Origin: Hyphomicrobiales bacterium
GTDB taxonomy: Bacteria > Pseudomonadota > Alphaproteobacteria > Rhizobiales > Beijerinckiaceae
Assembly (NCBI GenBank): GCA_027483505.1
Contig: JAIXUP010000020.1
Location: forward strand, 1 to 63,332
DNA length: 63,332 bases
Direction: 5' to 3'
The translations under genes and the position numbers were made by a program. This document shows positions 53,224-60,866 of this stretch, piece after piece. How positions within the stretch are numbered: the first letter of the stretch is position 1; each line of letters opens with the position of its first letter. Under the pieces are notes generated by a model. The model was not told where the DNA came from, made no database searches, and saw only the letters and a list, made by a program, of their open reading frames with translations.

Positions 53224-54363
53224 TCAGCACGCATGGTCAAGGATCTGCAGATAGTCAGCCGCCGTGACATGGCGGGGATTGGTGCGGGTCGCGGGATGCT
53301 CGGCTGCACGCCGCGCGATGCGGCCACGCGCGGCGCGGTCGAGGCCGAAGGGCGCCAGCGTCACCGGAAGGCGAATGCCGGCGCCCAGCGCAGCGATCGC
53401 CTCGGGCACGGCGTCATCCGGCGCGATCTGCAGCGCCTCGCGCAGGGTCCCCAGCCGCGCGCCGATTGCGGGTGCATTGAAGGCGAGGACGGGCGGCAAC
53501 AGGGCTGCATGCAAGGAGCCGTGCGCCACATTCGCGTCGATCTCGTCCTCGACGGCCTCGGCCAGGGCCTCGACGGAGCCAAGCCCCTTCTGAGAGGCGA
53601 GACCGGCATCAAGCGCGGCCGCCAGCATCTCGCGGCGCGCATCGAGGTTGGCGCCGTCGCGAACGGCGCGATCAAGGCTGGAGCGCGCACGCCTGACGCC
53701 ATCGAGCGCGATGCCGTCGGCCGGCGGGTTCCAGGTCGTGCCGAGATAGGCCTCAATGCAGTGCGTGAGCGCGTCCATTCCGGCCGCCGCCGTGGCTGCC
53801 TCGTCCTGATCCAGCGTCAGCGTCGGATCGCAGAGCACGACGTCGGGCAGCATCGCGGCGGCGACCGCGCCGGGCCGTCGGCCACCGCGCGCCTTGTTGC
53901 CAAACAGTGGCTGCAGGCCGACGCAGGCTGTTGTCGTGGGGATCGCGATCATGGCCGGGCCGCCCGCCGTCCGCAGGCCTGCGGTCCGGCGGTCATGGGC
54001 GGCGCGGCGCGTCAGGCTGAGCGCGACCGGACCGCCAAGGCCGATGAAGCCGTCGCAGGAACCGGCGGCGAAAACGGCGCCGATGTCGTCGAGCAGCAGG
54101 TCGGACGCGGCAGTGCCTGAAACCATCTGGATACTGGCGCCGCTCGCGCATGGCAGCGCGTCCGTGACCCGCGCCACCGCCTCATGTCCGGCAACGCGAT
54201 CGGTCACGATCAGAGGACGCCGGATGCCGAGCAGCCCGAGCTGTTCAGCCAGTGCATCTTCCAGCACAAGGTCGGCAAAGTGAATGCGTGTCAGATAGTT
54301 GATCAGCGCCATCGCCTGCCCCGGCAGGTTGAAGCCATCGGTCCATTGGTCGTCGAACGTCAA
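53224..54363 (-). CDS. Divergent iron-type alcohol dehydrogenase family protein
   Basis: 379 aa, with the Fe-ADH fold: N-terminal Rossmann part, then helical C-terminus. The metal ligands D197 and H201 (MDALTHCIEAYL) and H281 (VAHGSLHAALLPP) are present, but the position of the third His (usually in a VHAxAH motif) is E269 (VEALAEA). The GGGSxxD nucleotide motif is LGGPVALS, and the TTAGTGSE motif is TTTACVGLQ. So it may bind a different metal or substrate, like maleylacetate-reductase-type members, or be weakly active. No other gene copy is nearby. It follows the LivK-like gene after 82 nt. Confidence 0.85.
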   Translation of the reverse strand: MTFDDQWTDGFNLPGQAMALINYLTRIHFADLVLEDALAEQLGLLGIRRPLIVTDRVAGHEAVARVTDALPCASGASIQMVSGTAASDLLLDDIGAVFAAGSCDGFIGLGGPVALSLTRRAAHDRRTAGLRTAGGPAMIAIPTTTACVGLQPLFGNKARGGRRPGAVAAAMLPDVVLCDPTLTLDQDEAATAAAGMDALTHCIEAYLGTTWNPPADGIALDGVRRARSSLDRAVRDGANLDARREMLAAALDAGLASQKGLGSVEALAEAVEDEIDANVAHGSLHAALLPPVLAFNAPAIGARLGTLREALQIAPDDAVPEAIAALGAGIRLPVTLAPFGLDRAARGRIARRAAEHPATRTNPRHVTAADYLQILDHAC

Positions 54364-54445
54364 CGGCCCTGGTACGCCGCCGCGCGCGAGACGTTCCGGG
54401 ACTGCCTCGGCAGCCCCGGAGACGCGAACCGTTGCGGGTGTGGCC

Positions 54446-55705
54446 TCAGCCGCCGCCGAGAGCCTTGCAGTCCGGCACTGTGCGCGACGGAAGGCCCATG
54501 GCGCGGAAGGCTTCCGGCGTCATGCCGAGGGTCTGGGTCACGCCATCAACCCTGGCGACGTTCTTGATGGCAAGATTGCCGCCAGGGCCGTCCACCACTT
54601 CGTTGATAAAGACCGTGCCGGTTGCCTGGCGGTTCTCGTTGAGCGAGACCTCTCCCAGCGGGGTCTTGAGCTTCAGCGAGGACAGGGCCGCATGGAACTT
54701 GGTCTGGTTGTCGCTGAGATCGCCGTTCACGGCGTTGAGCCCTGCGATCATCGCGAGCGTCGCATTGTAGTAACCGACGCCGAACAGGGAGGGGGTCGGG
54801 AAACGGCGGTCAGCCGGGAACGCGTCCTGGTAGGCCTTGACGTAGCCGGTCCATTCGGGCGCGGTGTTGTCGTTGGCGATCGGGCCGGAAATCGGCGTGC
54901 CGACAAGGGCTTCCTTGGCGCGGCCGCGCGAGGTCAGGACGGTCTGGTCGGCCATGATCGTCCCGCCGATCAGATTGATCTTGGTTCCGGCCTGCTGGTA
55001 CTGGTTGAGGAAGTTGATGGCGTCCGTGCCGCCGAGGCCGAGATAGATTGCATCGACATTGTCCGGCAGCTTGGCGATCACGCCGGCAAAGTCGGACGAG
55101 CCGAGCGGAACCCAAAGGCGTTCCGCGATGACGCCACCCGACCGGCAGAAGTCAGCCGCAAAGCCGAGGAAGTTGGTGTAGCCGAAGGAATAGTCGGCGG
55201 TCACGGTGGCGACGCGCTTCCAGCCCTTGGTCTTGACGACATAGGTGCCGAGCCCCGCGCCCCACTGGGCGCCGTCGAGGTTGAAGCGGAAGAAGTTCTT
55301 GGCCGGATCGACCCAGGTCGTTTCCAGCGCGCCGGAGATGCCGTTGATCACCGTCTTGCCGGGAATCGTCTTGGCATAGTCGCGCATGGCGATGCCTTCG
55401 GAGCCGGACAGCGGCCCCAGGATGATGTCCACCTTGTCCTGCTCGATGAGCTTGCGGGCCATGCGGATCGCCGTGTCGGGCGTCGTGTCGGTCGGAGCGA
55501 CGACAGTCTCGATCTTCTTGCCGCCGGCCATGCCGTTGACCTGCCTGAGCGCCAGTTCGACGTTGCGGACGCCATCGGCCCCGCCGGCCGCGAATGCGCC
55601 TTCCAGGGCGACCAGAATGCCGACCCTGATGGTCTCCTGCGCCATGGCCGCGCCCGGCAGCATGAGGGCAAGGGCCGAAACTGTCCCGATGAGTAGTCGC
55701 TTCAT
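54446..55705 (-). CDS. Branched-chain-type periplasmic binding protein (LivK-like)
   Basis: 419 aa, exported via a Sec signal peptide (VSALALMLPGAAMAQ). Peripla_BP_6 type: IRVGILVALEGAFAAGGADG, DKVDIILGPLSGSEGIAMRDYAK, RVATVTADYSFGYTNFLGFAADF and DAIYLGLGGTDAINFLNQYQ. Binds the substrate for LivHMG plus the fusion ATPase. Such proteins take amino acids but also aromatic acids, urea or amides. GGGAGGAT lies 5 nt upstream of the ATG at 55705. First gene of the long minus-strand cluster. Confidence 0.94.
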   Translation of the reverse strand: MKRLLIGTVSALALMLPGAAMAQETIRVGILVALEGAFAAGGADGVRNVELALRQVNGMAGGKKIETVVAPTDTTPDTAIRMARKLIEQDKVDIILGPLSGSEGIAMRDYAKTIPGKTVINGISGALETTWVDPAKNFFRFNLDGAQWGAGLGTYVVKTKGWKRVATVTADYSFGYTNFLGFAADFCRSGGVIAERLWVPLGSSDFAGVIAKLPDNVDAIYLGLGGTDAINFLNQYQQAGTKINLIGGTIMADQTVLTSRGRAKEALVGTPISGPIANDNTAPEWTGYVKAYQDAFPADRRFPTPSLFGVGYYNATLAMIAGLNAVNGDLSDNQTKFHAALSSLKLKTPLGEVSLNENRQATGTVFINEVVDGPGGNLAIKNVARVDGVTQTLGMTPEAFRAMGLPSRTVPDCKALGGG

Positions 55706-56038
55706 GTTGATCCTCCCAAGGATTGCACAAACGGTGTTGTTCTTGTCTGGTCCGGTCAGCCCGCTTCCGTTGCGGGTCTTGATCGTTGGTCGTCGCGCAC
55801 GGCATGGAGCGCGCGAAAGGCGCACCCCCTTGTCCATGGGCTGAACGTCGAGCCAATTGACCCGTAAGGGCAATATCCGAGCGTCTGATTTTCGACCGGC
55901 GCACCGCAGCCGTCGCCACATTCTTGTCACATTTGATGCAGCCGGCGTTCATCGCGCCAGGACGATCCTCTCACCTGCAACGCCTGCCGACGGACCGGCT
56001 CCCTGAGCCCGGCGCGGCCGGCCCTTCAGGGGATCGTC
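55706..56038. other. 333-nt divergent control region
   Basis: Separates the minus-strand LivK-led cluster from the plus-strand AAA+/VWA operon. No gene is supported. Contains TTGACC at 55857-55862 but no well-placed -10 partner, and AT-richer sequence (about 55850-55945). No clear inverted repeat was noticed, so no operator is claimed. Confidence 0.45.
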
Positions 56039-57070
56039 ATGACCGCCAGCCAGAGCGCCTTCAACGAGGTTGTCACGCTTCGCCAGGCCAAGAAGCTGAT
56101 TCAGCTCATGGCGCAGGAGCAGAGCTTCCTGCTGCTTTCGGCGCCCGGCATCGGCAAGTCCGAGATGGTCTATGAAGCGGCGCGCGAGGCGGGCCTGCCC
56201 TGTCGCTCGCTGCTGGGGACGCAGATCGCGCCGGAGGATGTCAGCGGCGTGCCGCGCATCGTCGGCGAGCGCTCGGTGTTCTGCCCGCCGCGCGTGCTGC
56301 TGCCCGAGCGCCCCGAGCCGTTCTGCCTGTTTCTCGACGAGTTGCCTGCCTGCGCGCCCGATGTGCAGAAGGCGTTCTATTCGCTGCTGCTGGAGCGTCG
56401 TCTGGGCGAACATGCGCTGCCGCCGGGCACCTGGGTGGTCGCCGCCGGCAACCGCCTGCAGGACCGGGCGCTGGTCCGGGCCATGAGTTCGGCGCTGGTC
56501 AACCGCGTCACCATCCTGCAGATCCGGCATGATGTCGATGAATGGCTGGCCTGGGCGCAGCGGGCCGGTGTGCGGCGCGAAATCCGCAGCTTCATTGCGA
56601 CCGTTCCCGATGCGTTGATGCGGCCCGTGCCGGCCGATCCCGTGCCATTCTCGACGCCGCGCTCATGGTCGCTGCTGTCGCGCGCCTTCGATCTGGCGGA
56701 GAGGGCGGGGCAGCTCAGCGCCGAGACACGGCGCGCGCTCGCCTTCGGGCGGCTGTCGCCGGAAGACGCGACCGTTTTCTGCGCGCTGGCGGAGGAAAGC
56801 ATCGGTCCTGTCCAGCCGATCGAACGCTACATCCGCGAGCCTGCGCTTCTGCCGAAGGGAGACGCCGCGCGCTGGTTCATCCTCGACTGCATCCGTCAGT
56901 TCGTCCGTGACGGAAGGGCGAAGGACCTGCCGCCACGGCTGATCAACACTTTTCTCGGCAGCCTCAGCCAGGAGCATCAACTGATCCTGCTGAGCGACAT
57001 GGTCGGTACCTGGGGTGCGCTGGGGGCCGAGCCCGCCATGCTCAGGCTGCTGCGCAAGGTCGCGGCATGA
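56039..57070 (+). CDS. AAA+ ATPase, MoxR-like
   Basis: 343 aa. Walker A SAPGIGKSE at 34-42, Walker B CLFLDELPA at 96-104, sensor-1 WVVAAGNRLQDR, and an arginine-rich helical lid. An ISLLGTQ-type insertion is visible near 57-65. MoxR-type proteins act with VWA proteins as chaperone pairs for metalloenzyme or complex assembly. The next gene encodes just such a VWA protein and overlaps by 4 nt. The short lid and lack of CoxD-type motifs place it outside the CoxD group found in this window. Confidence 0.9.
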   Translation: MTASQSAFNEVVTLRQAKKLIQLMAQEQSFLLLSAPGIGKSEMVYEAAREAGLPCRSLLGTQIAPEDVSGVPRIVGERSVFCPPRVLLPERPEPFCLFLDELPACAPDVQKAFYSLLLERRLGEHALPPGTWVVAAGNRLQDRALVRAMSSALVNRVTILQIRHDVDEWLAWAQRAGVRREIRSFIATVPDALMRPVPADPVPFSTPRSWSLLSRAFDLAERAGQLSAETRRALAFGRLSPEDATVFCALAEESIGPVQPIERYIREPALLPKGDAARWFILDCIRQFVRDGRAKDLPPRLINTFLGSLSQEHQLILLSDMVGTWGALGAEPAMLRLLRKVAA

Positions 57071-58326
57071 CCGGCGGGGTTGCAGACCCCAGGGCGGACC
57101 TCGGCACGCTGGAGCGCATCCGGCGCGGGCTCAGGATGGTGACCGTGCCGTTCCCGCATCTGGCGGGCCTTGCCGCAGCGGTGCAGGTGGCGCTGGATGA
57201 CAGCGTGCCGACCATGGGCATCTTCGCCTCGGGCCGTCTGGTTGCCAACCGTGCCTTCACGCAGCGTCTGTCGCCGGACGACCTGCTGTTCGTGCTCGCC
57301 CACGAGTTGCTGCATCTGGCGCTGCGCACCCATGACCGGGCGGTCGGCTCGGGCCGGCTCGAGTTCAACTATGCGCATGACTACATCATCAACGACATGC
57401 TGCGCGATGCGCTCGGCCTTGACCGGATTCCGGCCGGCGGGCTCGACATGCCCGGCGCGCGCGCGCGTTCCGCCGAGGAGATCGTTCTGGAGATGCGGCG
57501 CAACGCCAGATCGACCATGACACGCACGCAGGTCTGGGAGGGGGCGGTCGTAACGGTCGACCAGATCCTGGGGGGGCAGGGCCAGCCATCGTCCGGCAAG
57601 CCGGGAGACGTGCTCGACGCTGCGACCGAGCGCGAGATGTTTCCGGAGAGCGCGGAACAGCAGGCTGCCCGCGCCAGAGCCATGCGCGACCTTGCCGCCA
57701 AGGGCATGGCCATCGCCCGTGCGCTTGGGCTGATGCACGGTCGGGGCTCAGCCGGCGGCGGCACGCAGCAGCAGGTGCGCGCCTTGCGCGGCCTTTCCGC
57801 AACGCCTTGGCAGATTGCGCTGCAGCGCTGGCTGGAAGGGGTCACCCCAGGTGAGCGGACCTTCCAGCGCGCGTCACGGCGCGGTGCCGAGCGCACTGAC
57901 CTGGTCATGCCGGGGCGGCAGCGTCATGCACTGACGCTGAATGTCATTCTCGACACAAGTGGCTCGATGAGCGGCGAGATTGCTTCTGCCCTCGGTGCGA
58001 TCGCCGATTTTTGCGAGTCCACCGGCATCGACGACATCCGCGTCGTCCAGTGCGACACCGAGGTCACGTCCGACGAAGTGCTCTCGCCCGCCGAACTGGC
58101 CGACTACCGGATCAGCGGCTATGGCGGCAGCGATCTGACGCCGGCGCTGCTGGCGCTAGCCGATGATCCGCGCGTCAGCGCCGCGATCGTCATCACCGAT
58201 GGCGACATCACCTATCCGGCAGAGGCCGTGCCCTATGCGGTGCTCTGGGCCGTGCCGGGCGAGTCAACCACGTTTTCGCCGCCTTACGGGCGGGTCGTCA
58301 GCATGCAGCGGGGGATTGCCACATGA
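57067..58326 (+). CDS. DUF2201 putative metallopeptidase with VWA domain
   Basis: 419 aa. The N-terminal domain (DUF2201_N) contains the zinc-peptidase motif HELLH at 79-83 (VLAHELLHLALRTHD). The C-terminal VWA-like domain has the MIDAS DTSGS at 296-300. This composition (predicted peptidase plus VWA) recurs next to MoxR-type ATPases in proteobacteria. The substrate protein is unknown. It overlaps the AAA+ gene by 4 nt and the LCCL-domain gene by 4 nt. Confidence 0.88.
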   Translation: MTGGVADPRADLGTLERIRRGLRMVTVPFPHLAGLAAAVQVALDDSVPTMGIFASGRLVANRAFTQRLSPDDLLFVLAHELLHLALRTHDRAVGSGRLEFNYAHDYIINDMLRDALGLDRIPAGGLDMPGARARSAEEIVLEMRRNARSTMTRTQVWEGAVVTVDQILGGQGQPSSGKPGDVLDAATEREMFPESAEQQAARARAMRDLAAKGMAIARALGLMHGRGSAGGGTQQQVRALRGLSATPWQIALQRWLEGVTPGERTFQRASRRGAERTDLVMPGRQRHALTLNVILDTSGSMSGEIASALGAIADFCESTGIDDIRVVQCDTEVTSDEVLSPAELADYRISGYGGSDLTPALLALADDPRVSAAIVITDGDITYPAEAVPYAVLWAVPGESTTFSPPYGRVVSMQRGIAT

Positions 58327-58709
58327 AGGTCGTGCAGGAACTGGTCGCGTATTTCGACCATCGCGGGAAATTGTCGCGCCGGCAGCTGAAGAAGCTGCTC
58401 GACGACAACCAGATCGCATCCGACGCCCCGAGCGGCATGCACGGCCTGTGCGATGTCGTGGGCGCGACCTACTACTTCCGCATCAAGGGCGCGACCGAAG
58501 GGCAGATCTGGGGCACCGACATCTACACCCGCGATTCATCGCTGGGGGTGGCGGCAGTCCATGCCGGCCTCATCAAGCCGGGCGAGGCTGCGGTGCTGAG
58601 GGTCACGATCGTCAAGCCGCTGCCAGCCTATCCGGGCAGCACCCGCAATGGCGTCACAACCTCGGATTATGGCGAATTCCCCCACGCCTGGACGCTGTCC
58701 GCAATCTGA
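58323..58709 (+). CDS. LCCL-domain protein, 128 aa
   Basis: Starts MKVVQELVAYFDHRGKLSRRQLKKLL, a short N-terminal helix-turn region that resembles a winged-helix-like start, then an LCCL-type domain: QIWGTDIYTRDSSLGVAAVHAGLIKPGEAAVLRVTI with YPGSTRNGVTTSDYGEFP. LCCL domains are disulfide-bonded in eukaryotic secreted proteins; in bacteria they are of unknown role. No signal peptide. It is the third gene of the AAA+/VWA operon and may be the substrate or effector of that pair. Confidence 0.8.
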   Translation: MKVVQELVAYFDHRGKLSRRQLKKLLDDNQIASDAPSGMHGLCDVVGATYYFRIKGATEGQIWGTDIYTRDSSLGVAAVHAGLIKPGEAAVLRVTIVKPLPAYPGSTRNGVTTSDYGEFPHAWTLSAI

Positions 58710-58724
58710 CCGGCAGACAAAGCG

Positions 58725-58742
58725 GGGCCGGTGCTCCGGCCC
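58725..58742 (+). terminator. Hairpin after the AAA+/VWA/LCCL operon
   Basis: GGGCCGG (58725-58731), loop TGCT, CCGGCCC (58736-58742): 7-bp perfect stem, 16 nt after the LCCL gene stop. It has no T tract, so it is only a weak terminator candidate. Confidence 0.4.
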
Positions 58743-58908
58743 AGGCGCGCATGGCGCCGCTGGCGGCGGGCGCGCGCCTCGCTCCGCGCGCATCCTGCGA
58801 CACTGCCATGCGCACGATCCAATTGACCTTGCCGGTGTCTCGCCATAGTGCCGGGCTTGTCCGAAGGCTGTGCCTTCATCACCGAATGCGGCCTGACGCG
58901 ACAACGCC

Positions 58909-59919
58909 ATGCAATCCACCCGGCCTGTGCTGCTGACGATGGGAGAGCCGGCCGGCATCGGCGGCGAAATCGCGCTGGCGGCCAGGCAGCGGCTGTGCGC
59001 CGAAGGGCCGGTGTTTTGCCTCCTTGATGATCCGGCGCGCCTTCGCCGCCTTGCTGCAGCATCCGGGCTGGCGACGCCGGTCGCCGTGATCGCGCACCCG
59101 TCAGAGGCTGCCGCCGTTTTTGACGTTGCGCTGCCTGTGCTCGACCTTGGCCATCCGGTTGACGCGATGCCGGGCAAGCCATCATCGTCAACAGCGACAG
59201 CCGTGATCGCCAGCATCACGCGTGCGACGGAACTTGTGCGCATGGGCGCCGCCGCCGCTCTCGTCACCAACCCGATCCAGAAAAGCGTGCTCACACAGGC
59301 AGGTTTCGCCTTTCCGGGCCACACGGAGTTTCTGGCGCATCTCGCCGGCGTCGAGCGCCCCGTGATGATGCTCGCGGGCGCGGACCTGCGTGTTGTCCCG
59401 ATCACCATCCATGTGCCGCTGCGGGCCGTGCCGGACCTGCTGACGGTTGATCTGGTGGTCGAGACAGCGGTGATCACCGCTGACGCGCTTCGCCAGCAGT
59501 TCGGCATCGCCAAGCCCCGGCTGGCGCTGGCCGGCCTCAATCCACATGCGGGCGAAAGCGGCACGATCGGCACGGAAGACCGGGATATTCTGGCGCCGGC
59601 GGTTGCGCGGCTGCGCGCGCTCGGCATCGACATCACCGGCCCGCACCCTGCCGACACGCTGTTCCATGCCGAGGCGCGCAGGCGCTATGATGTCGCGCTG
59701 TGCCCGACGCATGACCAGGCGCTGATCCCGCTCAAGACGCTGGCCTTCGACGAGGGCGTGAATGTCACGCTCGGCCTGCCCTTCGTGCGGACGTCGCCTG
59801 ATCACGGCACAGCGCTCGACATCGCAGGCATGGGCATCGCAAGACCCGACAGCCTGATCGCCGCAATCCGTCTGGCCGCCATTCTTGGACAGCATGCGCA
59901 GGAAAGGTCTCCGTCATGA
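58909..59919 (+). CDS. pdxA: 4-hydroxythreonine-4-phosphate dehydrogenase PdxA
   Basis: Catalyses NAD-dependent oxidation of 4-(phosphooxy)-threonine in pyridoxal 5'-phosphate synthesis; 336 aa. Motifs: [12 protein letters not shown] near residue 11, [57 protein letters not shown], which carry metal and substrate ligands. Its stop overlaps pdxJ by 4 nt. In PdxA the residue after GIG is usually Pro; here it is Gly, as in some alphaproteobacterial members. Confidence 0.95.
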   Translation: MQSTRPVLLTMGEPAGIGGEIALAARQRLCAEGPVFCLLDDPARLRRLAAASGLATPVAVIAHPSEAAAVFDVALPVLDLGHPVDAMPGKPSSSTATAVIASITRATELVRMGAAAALVTNPIQKSVLTQAGFAFPGHTEFLAHLAGVERPVMMLAGADLRVVPITIHVPLRAVPDLLTVDLVVETAVITADALRQQFGIAKPRLALAGLNPHAGESGTIGTEDRDILAPAVARLRALGIDITGPHPADTLFHAEARRRYDVALCPTHDQALIPLKTLAFDEGVNVTLGLPFVRTSPDHGTALDIAGMGIARPDSLIAAIRLAAILGQHAQERSPS

Positions 59920-60653
59920 ACCAGTCGCTTCGTCTCGGCGTCAACATCGATCATGTCGCCACCGTTCGCAATGCGCGCGGCGGCGCGCATCCCGATCCGG
60001 TCCGTGCCGCGCTGGCGGCGATGCAGGCGGGCGCCGACGGGATCACCGCGCATCTGCGCGAAGATCGCCGCCATATCCGCGATGCAGACATGGACCGGCT
60101 CAAGGCCGAGGTGCCCCTGCCGCTGAATTTCGAGATGGCGGCCACAGACGAGATGGTGGCGATCGCGCTGCGGGTGAAGCCCCACGCGGTCTGCCTGGTG
60201 CCCGAGCGCCGCGAGGAGGTGACGACCGAAGGCGGCCTCGACGTGGCGGGCCGGCAGTCGGTCCTGAAGCCTATCGTCGCGCGGCTGTCCAATGCCGGCA
60301 TCCGCGTCTCGATGTTCATCGCAGCGGACGCCCGCCAGCTGGAGGCCAGCGCAGCCATCGGCGCCGCCGTGATCGAACTGCACACCGGCGCCTATTGCGA
60401 GCATCACGGTTCCGAGCGCGCGGCCGAACTCCAGCGCATCACCGCCGCCGCGCGCCTCTCGGGCAAGCTGGGGCTCGAATGCCATGCCGGCCACGGCCTG
60501 AGCTATGACAATGTCGGCGCCATCGCCGCCATTCGGGAAGTCCGCGAACTCAACATCGGGCATTTTCTCGTTGGAGAGGCGATCTTCGTCGGGCTCGATG
60601 GGGCCATCCGCGCCATGCGTCGCCGCATGGATGAGGCCCGCAGCGGCGGCTGA
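59916..60653 (+). CDS. pdxJ: Pyridoxine 5'-phosphate synthase PdxJ
   Basis: TIM-barrel enzyme (245 aa) that condenses 1-deoxyxylulose-5-phosphate with 3-amino-1-hydroxyacetone phosphate, the product of Pdx[18 protein letters not shown] at the N-terminus, [43 protein letters not shown] and [14 protein letters not shown] are classical. The usual pdxA-pdxJ order is kept. Confidence 0.96.
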   Translation: MNQSLRLGVNIDHVATVRNARGGAHPDPVRAALAAMQAGADGITAHLREDRRHIRDADMDRLKAEVPLPLNFEMAATDEMVAIALRVKPHAVCLVPERREEVTTEGGLDVAGRQSVLKPIVARLSNAGIRVSMFIAADARQLEASAAIGAAVIELHTGAYCEHHGSERAAELQRITAAARLSGKLGLECHAGHGLSYDNVGAIAAIREVRELNIGHFLVGEAIFVGLDGAIRAMRRRMDEARSGG

Positions 60654-60866
60654 CGGCGCTGATCAGGACGCCATTCGGGCCAACTGGTGGAATGCGGGGT
60701 CACGACAGCGGCGTTGATTGACCTGCGTTCGGAAGGAGGCATCCGGTTTCCGGGCCGACCATCTCTTGACCTTGCGTGACAACTTTGCCGGTATGGCGCA
60801 AGGCGCGGCGAGGGCTGGCCCTGTCGGTTCGTGCGGCCTGGAGGCCTGACCTGCGATGACGCTGTG

